This document shows positions 20,707 through 29,212 of a stretch of DNA of 64,000 nt, piece by piece (position 1 is the stretch's first letter; the number at the start of each line of letters is the position of its first letter). Below the pieces are notes generated by a model. The model was not told the origin of the DNA, searched no databases, and saw nothing but the letters and a program-made list of their open reading frames with translations. Position numbers and translations under genes: made by a program. Origin of the DNA: Massilia antarctica (GTDB lineage: Bacteria; Pseudomonadota; Gammaproteobacteria; Burkholderiales; Burkholderiaceae_D); NCBI RefSeq assembly GCF_015689335.1, contig NZ_CP065053.1, forward strand, positions 3,100,001 to 3,164,000, read 5' to 3'.

Positions 20707-20817
20707 GATGCTCCAAGGTAAGAGGTGATCGCGGCAGTGTGCTGCACCGATCTATTTTAGGGCTTGCGCCCGCTTTGGGGAACCGCCGTCCGGGGAAGCG
20801 GGCCCCGGGCGGGCACC

Positions 20818-20864
20818 AAAAAAATCGCAGCAGGCGCTTGCCGGCGGGGCAAGCGGCTGCTGCG
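20818..20864 (-). terminator. Intrinsic terminator after pilC
   Basis: On the minus strand a long stem (CGCAGCAG...CTGCTGCG, with inner CGCTTGCC/GGCAAGCG) is followed by seven T residues. It lies 45 bases after the pilC stop and 111 bases before the pilD start. The rest of 20707-20908 has no gene. Confidence 0.85.
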
Positions 20865-20908
20865 GCGCTGCTTCTGCAGGCGGGCGGCGCATGGCCGCCC
20901 GGCCCGTG

Positions 20909-22135
20909 TTATACCACCGCGCCCAGTTTGAAGATCGGCAGGTACATGGCGACCACCAGACCGCCGATGAGCACGCCCAAAATCACCATGATCAGCGGTT
21001 CCATCAGCGACGCCAGGGTAGCGACGGCTTCGTCGACTTCATCTTCAAAGAAGCCGGCCACCTTGCCCAGCATCGAATCGAGCGCACCGGACTCTTCGCC
21101 GATGGCGACCATCTGGGTGACAATCGGCGGGAACACATTGGCGTTCTGCATCGCCGCGGTCAGGCTGGTGCCGGTGCTCACCTCGTTCTGGATGCGCTTG
21201 GTCGCTTCCAGGTACAGGGCATTGCCGGCCGCGCCGCCGACCGAGTCGAGCGCTTCGACCAGCGGCACGCCGGCCGCGAACATGGTGGCCAGGGTCCGGG
21301 TCCAGCGCGCGATCGCCGCCTTGCGGATGACGTTGCCGAAAATCGGCGCCTTGAGCAAGGTCAGGTCCATGAAGCGCTGCATCTTGGCCGAACGCTGCCA
21401 GGCCTGGAAGAAGAAGTACAGGCCGGCGAACAGGCCGCCGAAAATCGCCCACCAGTACGAGACGAAGAAGTCGGAAATGTCCATCACGACCACGGTCGGG
21501 GTCGGCAAGTTGGCGCCGAAGCTGGTAAACACCGATTTAAATGCCGGTACCACCCAGATCATGATCACGGCGGTGACGATGAAGGCGATGGCCAGGATCG
21601 ATACCGGATACATCAGCGCCGACTTGATCTTGGCCTTGATGGCCAGGGTTTTTTCCTTGTAGATCGCCAGGCGCGTGAGCAAGTCTTCCAGAATACCGGC
21701 CTGTTCGCCGGCGCCGACCAGATTACAGAACAGCGGGTCGAAGTAGAGCGGATACTTGCGGAAAGCATTGTTCAGGCTGGTACCGGTTTCGATGTCCGAG
21801 CGCAGTTCCTGGATCAGCTTGGCCATCGATGGATTCGAGTGGCCCTTGCTGACGATGTCGAACGATTGCAGCAGCGGCACGCCGGCCTTCATCATCGTGG
21901 CCAGCTGGCGGGTGAACAGGGAAATATCCTTGTCCGTGATCTTCTTGCCGCTGCGATAAGTCTTTTTCTTTACCTTGGTCACCATGACACCCTGGCGCCG
22001 CAAGGTCACATTGACCACGGCCTCGCCGCCGGCGCGCAGTTCGCCGCGCACGGTCTTGCCGGTCTTGTCCTTGCCTTCCCAGGCGTAGACCGACTCCTTG
22101 ACGGCGGCGGAGTTTTTCGATTGAGCGAGTGCCAT
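20909..22135 (-). CDS. pilC: Type IV pilus inner-membrane platform protein PilC
   Basis: A 408-residue type II secretion F (T2SF) protein. Two T2SF repeats are visible, FTRQLATMMKAGVPLLQSF and WTRTLATMFAAGVPLVEAL, each followed by membrane segments. The N-terminal YAWEGKDKTGKTVRGELRA is typical. PilC is the platform on which the PilB ATPase acts. AGGAAA precedes ATG 22135; the gene follows pilB by 11 bases. Confidence 0.97.
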   Translation of the reverse strand: MALAQSKNSAAVKESVYAWEGKDKTGKTVRGELRAGGEAVVNVTLRRQGVMVTKVKKKTYRSGKKITDKDISLFTRQLATMMKAGVPLLQSFDIVSKGHSNPSMAKLIQELRSDIETGTSLNNAFRKYPLYFDPLFCNLVGAGEQAGILEDLLTRLAIYKEKTLAIKAKIKSALMYPVSILAIAFIVTAVIMIWVVPAFKSVFTSFGANLPTPTVVVMDISDFFVSYWWAIFGGLFAGLYFFFQAWQRSAKMQRFMDLTLLKAPIFGNVIRKAAIARWTRTLATMFAAGVPLVEALDSVGGAAGNALYLEATKRIQNEVSTGTSLTAAMQNANVFPPIVTQMVAIGEESGALDSMLGKVAGFFEDEVDEAVATLASLMEPLIMVILGVLIGGLVVAMYLPIFKLGAVV

Positions 22136-22146
22136 ACTGTATTTTC

Positions 22147-23874
22147 CTATTCGTTGGTGCAGCCAAGAACTTCTTCAAGGCTGGTCAAGCCTTGTTTTAC
22201 TTTCATCAGGCCGGAACGGCGCAGGGATTTGACGCCTTCCAGCTCCGATTGCGCGGCAATTTCCATCGAATTGCCGTGCGCCAGAATGATTTTTTCGATC
22301 GCCGAGGTAATCGGCATGATCTGGTAAATGCCGACCCGGCCCTTGTAGCCGCCGCCCAGGCAACGGTCGCAGCCGACCGGTCCGTAAGGCTTCCAGCCGC
22401 CTTCCAGTTCGTCTTCCTTGAAGCCGGCCGCGAGCAGGATTTCGCGGCTGGTTTCCACCGGCTTCTTGCAGGTGCACAAGCGCCGCGCCAGGCGCTGCGC
22501 CGTGATCATGATGACCGAGGAGGCGATGTTGAACGGCGCCACGCCCATGTTCATCAACCGGGTCAGGGTCGAGGGCGCATCGTTGGTGTGCAGGGTCGAG
22601 AACACCATGTGGCCGGTCTGGGCGGCCTTGATGGCGATGTCGGCCGTTTCAAGGTCGCGGATCTCGCCGACCATGATGATGTCCGGATCCTGGCGCAGGA
22701 AGGACTTGAGCGCGACCGGGAAGGTCAGGCCCGAGCGTTCGTTGATGTTGACCTGGTTCACGCCCGGCAAGTTGATCTCGGCCGGGTCTTCCGCGGTCGA
22801 AATGTTGATGCCAGGCTTGTTGATCACGTTCAGGCAGGTGTACAGCGACACCGTCTTGCCGGAACCGGTCGGGCCGGTCACCAGCACCATGCCGTAGGGA
22901 CGCTGGATCGCTTCGAGCAGCAATTCCTTCTGGTCCGGATCGTAGCCGAGCGCGTCGATGCCCATCTGGGCCTGGGTGGCGTCCAGGATCCGCATGACGG
23001 TCTTTTCGCCGAACAGGGTAGGGCAGGTGCTGACCCGGAAGTCGATCGCCTTGGTGGGCGAGAGGATCAGGCGCATGCGGCCATCCTGCGGCACGCGCTT
23101 TTCGGAAATGTCGAGCTTGGAGAGCACCTTGATGCGCGAGACCAGCTTGTCGCGGATGGTGATCGGCGGCTGGGCATGTTCTTTCAGCATGCCATCGACG
23201 CGCAGGCGGATGCGGTAAAACTTTTCGAAGGGCTCGAAGTGGATATCGGACGCGCCGAGGTTGATCGCGTCCATCAGGATCTTGTTGAGGAACTTGACGA
23301 TCGGCGCGTCTTCGATGTCGGCGGCGGCGGCCTGGTCGACCACGGCGGGCGCATCGTCTTCGCCGAACTGGATATCTTCCTGGTCGCCGACCATCTCGTT
23401 CAGATTCTGTTCGGCGTTGCGGCCCAAGCTGGCCAGCAGGGTCAGCAGGGCGTCGTGCAGCACGATCACCGGCTCGACCGACGCTTCGCTCTGGAACTTG
23501 ATCTGGTCGAGCGCCTGGATATTGGTGGGGTCCGAAATGGCGACCGACATCTTGTTGCCGCGCTTGGCCAGGGCGATCACGCGCTGGGCCTGCATCAGCT
23601 TGCCGTCGATGGCATTCGGCGGCAGGGAATCGATATTAAAGCTCTGCAAATCCATCAGCGGGTAGCCGAAGGTTTCCGCGCAAAAGGCGGCCAGGGTGCG
23701 CGCGTCGAAGGTGCCGGTCAGCAGCAAGGTGTCGATGAACGGACTCTTGTCGGTCAGCGATTTCTTGTGCAAGGTATCGGCTTGCTGCGCACTGAGGCGG
23801 CCAGCCTGCATCAAGGCGCGGGCCAGGCCCGGCATGGGCGTTCCGGAGGTCGTGTTGGGGAGGACTGCTGCCAT
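22147..23874 (-). CDS. pilB: Type IV pilus assembly ATPase PilB
   Basis: A 575-residue extension motor with an MshEN-type N-terminal domain (about 20-150), Walker A VTGPTGSGKT, the Walker B/Asp-box region PDIIMVGEIRD, and a zinc-binding C-terminal CTCKKP...CDRCLGGGYKG. ATG 23874 (MAAVLPNTTSG) gives family length. The frame is open further upstream to 24012, but that stretch lacks family similarity. No Shine-Dalgarno is obvious before 23874, so the exact start is uncertain. Confidence 0.95.
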   Translation of the reverse strand: MAAVLPNTTSGTPMPGLARALMQAGRLSAQQADTLHKKSLTDKSPFIDTLLLTGTFDARTLAAFCAETFGYPLMDLQSFNIDSLPPNAIDGKLMQAQRVIALAKRGNKMSVAISDPTNIQALDQIKFQSEASVEPVIVLHDALLTLLASLGRNAEQNLNEMVGDQEDIQFGEDDAPAVVDQAAAADIEDAPIVKFLNKILMDAINLGASDIHFEPFEKFYRIRLRVDGMLKEHAQPPITIRDKLVSRIKVLSKLDISEKRVPQDGRMRLILSPTKAIDFRVSTCPTLFGEKTVMRILDATQAQMGIDALGYDPDQKELLLEAIQRPYGMVLVTGPTGSGKTVSLYTCLNVINKPGINISTAEDPAEINLPGVNQVNINERSGLTFPVALKSFLRQDPDIIMVGEIRDLETADIAIKAAQTGHMVFSTLHTNDAPSTLTRLMNMGVAPFNIASSVIMITAQRLARRLCTCKKPVETSREILLAAGFKEDELEGGWKPYGPVGCDRCLGGGYKGRVGIYQIMPITSAIEKIILAHGNSMEIAAQSELEGVKSLRRSGLMKVKQGLTSLEEVLGCTNE

Positions 23875-24085
23875 ATGCGCGCGTGGTTTAAGTGGTACGA
23901 AGAACGACAAAGCGCCGTTCAGTAGTGACTGTTGCGGCGAGCTGCCTTGGATCATGCCTCCGAGCATCACATTTGTAAAGTGTTTGCTGCATAGGGGAGG
24001 CAACCATACCACGTAGCCAAAATGGAACGTTCAATTGTGGTTTGGAACTTGTATGGCTGAAGTGAAAATGTTGGTGACAGTCTGA

Positions 24086-25366
24086 TTAGGGCGGCGCCGG
24101 GCGGGTCAGCTTGACGACCTTGATCGCCTGGTCTTTTACCTGGATGACTTCGATCACAACATTGCCGATTTTCAGGCTGATGGCGGCATCGGGAATCTCT
24201 TGCAATTGCTCCAGCATCAGCCCGTTAACGGTCTTGGGACCGTCCAGCGGGAAGGCCAGGCCGAGCCGTTTATTGATCTCGCGCAGGGGCGCCGTGCCTT
24301 CCAGCAGACATTCGCCGTGCGCATCCCAGCAAAAGCTGTCGCCGCGCGCCGCGCCCGGCACCGAGGTGGTGAAATCGCCGATCATTTCCTCGATGATATC
24401 GTCGAGCGTGACCAAGCCCTGGACTTCGCCATACTCGTCGACAATGATGCCCAGGCGTTCCTTGTTTTCCTGAAAATATTGTAGCTGAGTAAACACACTC
24501 GTGTCTTGGGGGATGAAATAGGGTGTTGTCAGCAGTTCACGAAAGTGAGCGATGCTCAGTTCGTCTTCCTCGTTGAGCAGGGCCACCGCGTGACGCACGT
24601 GCAAGATGCCGATGATGCGGTTGATCTCGCCTTCGTACACGGGCAGCTTGTTGTGGTAGCAAGTCGTCAGCTGGGCCTTGAGCTCGGCCACCGGCACAGC
24701 CAGGTTGAGGGCCTCGATCTGGGAGCGCGGGGTCATGATGTCTTCGATCGAGACGGTTTCCAGATCGAACAGGTTGAGCAAGATGCTTTTGTGTTTTTGC
24801 GGAATGAAATTACTGCTTTCGAGCACGATGGCGCGCAACTCTTCCGGCGAGACGCGGTGCTGCGCCGCGCTGTCGGCCGGCTTGACCCGCAGGATCGTCA
24901 AAAACAGGCGCACGAACAGGTTGACGAACCAGATCAGCGGCTTGGACACGGCCATCATCGGCTTGAGCAGGGTGCTGGCCACCAGCGAAATGGTTTCCGG
25001 ATAGGTGGCGCCGATGAACTTGGGCGCGATTTCGGCGAACACGATCAGCACGAACACCAGCAGCGCGATGGCGATCGCGATGACGCTCTCTTCATAGCCA
25101 AACAGCAAGATCGCAATCGCGGTCGCCAGCGCCGTCGCCATGGCGTTGACCAGGGTATTGGCGATCAGGATCAGCGAGAGCAGCTTGTCGGTGCGCTCGA
25201 GCAGCCACAGGGTGGTGATGGCGCCGCGGTGGCCGCGCTTGGCCAGGCTGCGCAGACGGAATTTGTTGGCGGCCATGAGCGCCGTTTCCGCCATGGCGAA
25301 AAAGGCGGAACACAGAATCAGGAAGACAAGTGCGGCGACGAGCACCCAGGGCGACACGGTATCCAA
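24086..25366 (-). CDS. CNNM/HlyC-CorC family transporter
   Basis: A 426-residue membrane protein with an N-terminal DUF21/CNNM domain (about 1-180, starting VSPWVLVAALVFLILCSAFF), two CBS motifs (DIMTPRSQIEALNL, RLGIIVDEYGEVQGLVTLDD) and a C-terminal CorC_HlyC domain. The family includes Mg2+/Co2+ efflux proteins such as YfjD/MpfA. It is predicted to start at TTG 25366; no strong ribosome binding site is present. It precedes pilB on the same strand with a 211-base gap. Confidence 0.9.
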   Translation of the reverse strand: MDTVSPWVLVAALVFLILCSAFFAMAETALMAANKFRLRSLAKRGHRGAITTLWLLERTDKLLSLILIANTLVNAMATALATAIAILLFGYEESVIAIAIALLVFVLIVFAEIAPKFIGATYPETISLVASTLLKPMMAVSKPLIWFVNLFVRLFLTILRVKPADSAAQHRVSPEELRAIVLESSNFIPQKHKSILLNLFDLETVSIEDIMTPRSQIEALNLAVPVAELKAQLTTCYHNKLPVYEGEINRIIGILHVRHAVALLNEEDELSIAHFRELLTTPYFIPQDTSVFTQLQYFQENKERLGIIVDEYGEVQGLVTLDDIIEEMIGDFTTSVPGAARGDSFCWDAHGECLLEGTAPLREINKRLGLAFPLDGPKTVNGLMLEQLQEIPDAAISLKIGNVVIEVIQVKDQAIKVVKLTRPAPP

Positions 25367-25511
25367 GGGTCAAGGTGCCGCGGTGGAGGAAAAACAGGGG
25401 AGCATGAAAAGCGGGCCAAGCCCAGAATGGCGCGCTCGCCGGAACGGCAACCGCAGAGCTGCTGATTTTAAGTCAAGCCCCGTCTCCATGCAAGTTTGAC
25501 CATGAGTTTGT

Positions 25512-25559
25512 GCTTCACGCAGTGCGTCACGTAGTGCGTCACGTAGTGCGTCACGTAGT
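25512..25559. repeat. 12-bp tandem repeat, four copies
   Basis: Four head-to-tail units of GCGTCACGTAGT; the first (25512-25523) carries two changes and the next three are identical. It lies in the 25367-25591 gap between the corC-type gene and the ClpP-like gene, which otherwise shows no gene. Confidence 0.9.
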
Positions 25560-25591
25560 GCGCCAGTTTTTGCCGCCCCGGTAGCGCCCCG

Positions 25592-26152
25592 TCAGCCGTT
25601 CCACCAGTGCGAGGTGGTGCCGGCACCCGGCAGGCGCGCCTGCGTCGCCTTGTGGATGATGCCGGCCGCCACCGCCTGATCGGCGTCGTAGATGCGCGCA
25701 TTGCCGAACAGATTGGCGCGGATATCGTCCTGGGCGCCGGCCGCCTTGGTCGCTTCCTCGAAAATGCAGGCATAGCGCTCGGCATCGAAGTCGAGGCAGT
25801 CGCGCCATTCGCTCACGCGCGAATGGTCGGCCGCCACCAGGCTGCCGAAGCCCCAATGCAGGGGATGAACCAGGAAGCGCGTGCCGGGGCAGGCGTAGCG
25901 CTTGCCGCCCGCGAGGAATATCACCACGCCCACCGATTCAACGCTGCCGATATTGTGGGTGGTCAGCGGCAGGGGTAGCGACTTGAGGAAGAAATACAGC
26001 GCGAAGCCGGCGGTCATATTGCCGCCTTCGGTCGACATGTGCAGTTCGATCTCGCTGGCGCCGCTTTGCAGCGCTTGCAGGCAAAGGTTGCGGATGGTGC
26101 ACACCGCGCTGTGATTGATGGGGCCGATAAAGTGAACGATGTGCAGGGACAT
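25592..26152 (-). CDS. ClpP-like serine protease family protein (atypical)
   Basis: A 186-residue protein of the ClpP/crotonase fold. It has the ClpP-like start LHIVHFIGPINHSAV, the STEGGNMTAGFALY oxyanion region, a putative nucleophile in IGSVESVGV, and the catalytic-His-type FLVHPLHWG. The Asp expected before the AAGII segment (ERDRF in E. coli ClpP) appears replaced (FGNARIYD), so the triad may be altered. AGGAGA precedes the ATG. It lies downstream of hiuH on the same strand and may share its promoter; its role is unknown. Confidence 0.75.
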   Translation of the reverse strand: MSLHIVHFIGPINHSAVCTIRNLCLQALQSGASEIELHMSTEGGNMTAGFALYFFLKSLPLPLTTHNIGSVESVGVVIFLAGGKRYACPGTRFLVHPLHWGFGSLVAADHSRVSEWRDCLDFDAERYACIFEEATKAAGAQDDIRANLFGNARIYDADQAVAAGIIHKATQARLPGAGTTSHWWNG

Positions 26153-26219
26153 ACTCTCTCCTGTAGCTGTCTGCCCAAGAATAGCAAGTTTTTGCCCGCT
26201 GCACGGTTTCCTTGGTGTG

Positions 26220-26573
26220 TCAGCTACCCCGGTAAGTGGAATACGACCACGGCGTGACCACCAGCGGCACGTGATAGTTCTGGGCTGGATCGGCGATGCC
26301 GAAGGCCAGGGTGACCTGGTCGATGAAGCGCGGCTCGGGCAGCTTCACGCCCTGGGCGGCAAAATAATCGCCGGCGGCGAACACCAGCTCGTAGCGTCCG
26401 GCCTGCATGGCATCGCCTTCGAGCAGGGGTGTATCGATCCTGCCGTCGCGGTTGGTGGTGACGGTCTTGATCAGGGTGCGCGCGCCGGCAGCGACGGCGT
26501 ACAGTTCGACTACCACCCCGGCCCCGGGTTTGCCTTGCGTTGTGTCAAGCACATGCGTACTAAGTTTTCCCAT
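26220..26573 (-). CDS. hiuH: 5-hydroxyisourate hydrolase (transthyretin-like)
   Basis: A 117-residue enzyme hydrolysing 5-hydroxyisourate to OHCU in urate breakdown. The family signatures are the N-terminal LSTHVLDTTQGKPG, the internal DGRI segment and the C-terminal tetrapeptide YRGS, which lines the active site. Divergent from puuE across a 122-base region holding a 36-bp palindrome. GGGAAGGA lies just before the ATG. Confidence 0.95.
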   Translation of the reverse strand: MGKLSTHVLDTTQGKPGAGVVVELYAVAAGARTLIKTVTTNRDGRIDTPLLEGDAMQAGRYELVFAAGDYFAAQGVKLPEPRFIDQVTLAFGIADPAQNYHVPLVVTPWSYSTYRGS

Positions 26574-26595
26574 AATCCTTCCCTATATGTCGATA

Positions 26596-26626
26596 TTGAC
26601 CTTTGTTATCTGGCTGATCATATACT
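26596..26626 (+). promoter_or_regulatory. Candidate puuE promoter
   Basis: TTGACC (26596-26601) is followed by CATATA (26619-26624, 17-base spacer) or TATACT (26621-26626, 19-base spacer). The -10 lies inside the left arm of the 26616-26651 palindrome, so a bound protein would block it. Confidence 0.5.
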
Positions 26627-26651
26627 GGCGTGCGAACGCCAATATATGATC
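26616..26651. promoter_or_regulatory. 36-bp palindrome, putative operator between hiuH and puuE
   Basis: Two 16-bp arms around a 4-base centre: GATCATATACTGGCGT on the left and ACGCCAATATATGATC on the right, with one mismatch. It is centred in the divergent hiuH/puuE intergenic region and overlaps the putative puuE -10. The outer 9-mer TATATGATC also occurs in palindromes upstream of both TonB-receptor genes. Confidence 0.75.
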
Positions 26652-26695
26652 CGCACTATACCCTCCATGTATTTCCTTCCATCCCGAGCCCATTC

Positions 26696-27628
26696 ATGAC
26701 GACTTACGACAACTACCCGCGCGACCTGATTGGCTACGGGCGCACCCCGCCCCATCCGCAATGGCCGGGCCAGGCGCGGGTGGCGCTGCAGTTCGTGCTC
26801 AACTATGAAGAGGGCGGCGAAAACAATGTGCTGCACGGCGATGCCGCCTCCGAAACGTTTTTATCCGAGATCATCGGCGCGGCCGCGTTTCCCATGCGCC
26901 ACATGAGCATGGAATCGCTGTACGAATATGGCTCGCGCGCGGGCCTGTGGCGCCTGCTGCGCCTGTTCGAAGAGCGCAAGCTGCCGCTGACCGTGTTCGG
27001 CGTGGCGATGGCGCTCAAGCGCAATCCGGAGGCCGTGGCCGCATTCCAGCAACTGGGCCACGAAATCGCCTGCCATGGCCTGAAGTGGATTTCCTACCAA
27101 AATGTGGACGAAGCCACCGAGCGCGCCCACATGGCGCAAGCCGTGCAAATCATGCGCGAGCTGACCGGTGCGGCGCCGCAGGGCTGGTACACCGGGCGCG
27201 ACTCGCCCAATACGCGCCGGCTGGTGGTCGAGCATGGCGGTTTCGCCTACGACGCCGATTATTACGGCGACGACCTGCCGTTCTGGCAGAACGTCGAACA
27301 CGCGGGCGGCGTCACGCCGCACCTGGTGGTGCCCTACACCCTCGATACCAACGATATGCGCTTCGCCGCCATGCAGGGCTTTAACTCCGGCACCCAGTTC
27401 TTCGATTATCTGAAAGATGCCTTCGACGTGCTGTACGCGGAAGGCGATCCGGATGGCCTGAACCAGCCGAAAATGCTCTCGATCGGCCTGCACTGCCGCA
27501 TCGTGGGCCGTCCGGCGCGCGCGGCGGCATTGGCGCGCTTTCTCGATTACGTGCAAAGTCACGACAAGGTATGGATCACCCGGCGCATCGATATCGCCGA
27601 GCACTGGAAGGCCGTTCATCCGGCATAG
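26696..27628 (+). CDS. puuE: Allantoinase PuuE (polysaccharide-deacetylase family)
   Basis: A 310-residue cytoplasmic, cofactor-light allantoinase of the NodB/polysaccharide-deacetylase fold that opens allantoin to allantoate. Typical segments are [58 protein letters not shown] and [22 protein letters not shown] 26696 gives the family N-terminus; the frame opens further upstream through the operator. Divergent from hiuH and followed by the xdh genes. Confidence 0.95.
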   Translation: MTTYDNYPRDLIGYGRTPPHPQWPGQARVALQFVLNYEEGGENNVLHGDAASETFLSEIIGAAAFPMRHMSMESLYEYGSRAGLWRLLRLFEERKLPLTVFGVAMALKRNPEAVAAFQQLGHEIACHGLKWISYQNVDEATERAHMAQAVQIMRELTGAAPQGWYTGRDSPNTRRLVVEHGGFAYDADYYGDDLPFWQNVEHAGGVTPHLVVPYTLDTNDMRFAAMQGFNSGTQFFDYLKDAFDVLYAEGDPDGLNQPKMLSIGLHCRIVGRPARAAALARFLDYVQSHDKVWITRRIDIAEHWKAVHPA

Positions 27629-27662
27629 TGCTTTTTGCTGATAACCGACATCTTCGAATAGA

Positions 27663-27668
27663 TATAAT
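27663..27668 (+). promoter_or_regulatory. Candidate xdhA -10 element
   Basis: A perfect TATAAT lies 52 bases before the xdhA ATG, in the 92-base puuE-xdhA gap. The -35 is not convincing (TTGCTG at 27635-27640 leaves a 22-base spacer). Confidence 0.35.
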
Positions 27669-27720
27669 TACGGATGCCTTGGGTGTTAGCCTTGTACACT
27701 GGGACAAAGCCGAGGCAACA

Positions 27721-29202
27721 ATGTCAGAACCGATTCGTTTTTACTATCAGGGCGCCGTGCGTGAAGTCACGCAGGCCGCGCCGACGCAGACCATTCTCCA
27801 GCATTTGCGCGAGGACCTGCACTGCACCGGCACCAAGGAAGGCTGCGCCGAAGGCGACTGCGGCGCCTGCACGGTCGTCATCGGCTCGCTGGGCGCGGAC
27901 GGCCAGGTCGAGATGAAGGCCGTCAATTCCTGCATCCAGCTCACGCCTACGCTCGACGGCAAGGCCCTGTTCTCGGTGGAAGACCTGGAGCAGCCCAACG
28001 GCACCCTGCACCCGGTGCAGCAAGCCATGGTCGAATGCCACGGCTCCCAGTGCGGCTTTTGCACGCCCGGTTTCGTCATGTCCCTGTGGGGCATGTACCT
28101 CAAGCAGGACGGGCGCGATGCGACGCGCGAGCCGACCCGCTGCCAGATCGACGATACACTCTCGGGCAATCTGTGCCGCTGCACCGGCTACCGCCCGATC
28201 ATCGACGCCGCCAAGCGCATGGGCGAACTGCCCGCCGTGCATTTCGACCGCGCCGCGCTGGCGGCCCGACTGGCGCCCCTGCAGCGCGGCGCGATGGCCA
28301 CCTACAGCGCCGCCGGCGCGCACTTCCACGCCCCGCGCACGCTCGATGAACTGGTGCGCATCCGCGCCGACAAGCCCAACGCCGTGCTGCTGGCCGGTTC
28401 CACCGACATCGGCCTGTGGGTCACCAAGCAGATGCGCGAGCTGGGCGACATCATCTATCTTGGCCACGTCGACGCGCTCAAGCAGGTCACGCAGCAGGAC
28501 GGCATGATCGACATTGGCGCCGGCGTGACCCTGGAAGAAGCCTACAAGGCCGTCGCCGCGCACTATCCGGCCGAACTGTCGGCCATGTGGCAGCGCTTTG
28601 CCTCGCTCCCGATCCGCAATGCCGGCACCCTGGGCGGCAACGTCGCTAACGGTTCGCCCATCGGCGACTCGATGCCGTGGCTGATCGCCTTAGGTGCTAG
28701 GGTGGTGCTGCGCGGCGGGGCCGGCGCACGCGAGATGGCGCTGGAAGAACTCTACCTCGGCTACCAGAAAAAGGATATGCAGGCGGGCGAGTTCGTCCAG
28801 GCCGTGCGCGTGCCGCTGCCGCGCGACGGCGTGCGCTTGCGCACCTACAAACTGGCCAAGCGCTTCGACCAGGACATCTCCGCCGTGTGCGCCGCCTTTG
28901 CGCTGCGCTTCGACGGCGACGTGGTGGCCGAGGCCCGCATCGCCTTCGGCGGCATGGCCGCCACCCCCAAGCGCGCCGCGCAGACCGAAGCCCTGCTGGT
29001 CGGCCAGCCGTGGAGCGAGGCCACGGTGGACGCTGCCATGGCCATGCTGGCGCAGGATTACGCGCCCTTGTCCGACATGCGCGCGTCCAGCGAATACCGC
29101 ATGAAGGCCGCGCAGAACCTGCTGCGCCGCTACTGGTTCGAGACCCGTCAACACAACCCGCTGGCGGCCGATGCCGTCAACGCCTTTGCCGTGCGCGCGT
29201 AA
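27721..29202 (+). CDS. xdhA: Xanthine dehydrogenase small subunit (FeS/FAD)
   Basis: A 493-residue subunit carrying two [2Fe-2S] clusters and FAD. Cluster motifs: [16 protein letters not shown] in the ferredoxin-like domain (residues about 35-55), [11 protein letters not shown] and [11 protein letters not shown] in the helical domain. The FAD-binding domain begins near residue 195 ([27 protein letters not shown]). ATG 27721 has GAGG five bases upstream. It oxidises hypoxanthine and xanthine to urate together with XdhB. Confidence 0.97.
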   Translation: MSEPIRFYYQGAVREVTQAAPTQTILQHLREDLHCTGTKEGCAEGDCGACTVVIGSLGADGQVEMKAVNSCIQLTPTLDGKALFSVEDLEQPNGTLHPVQQAMVECHGSQCGFCTPGFVMSLWGMYLKQDGRDATREPTRCQIDDTLSGNLCRCTGYRPIIDAAKRMGELPAVHFDRAALAARLAPLQRGAMATYSAAGAHFHAPRTLDELVRIRADKPNAVLLAGSTDIGLWVTKQMRELGDIIYLGHVDALKQVTQQDGMIDIGAGVTLEEAYKAVAAHYPAELSAMWQRFASLPIRNAGTLGGNVANGSPIGDSMPWLIALGARVVLRGGAGAREMALEELYLGYQKKDMQAGEFVQAVRVPLPRDGVRLRTYKLAKRFDQDISAVCAAFALRFDGDVVAEARIAFGGMAATPKRAAQTEALLVGQPWSEATVDAAMAMLAQDYAPLSDMRASSEYRMKAAQNLLRRYWFETRQHNPLAADAVNAFAVRA

Positions 29203-29212
29203 GGAGAACACC

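Noticed and set aside
25512..25559. CRISPR array
   Set aside because: Units are 12 bp, directly adjacent with no spacers, and there are no cas genes.
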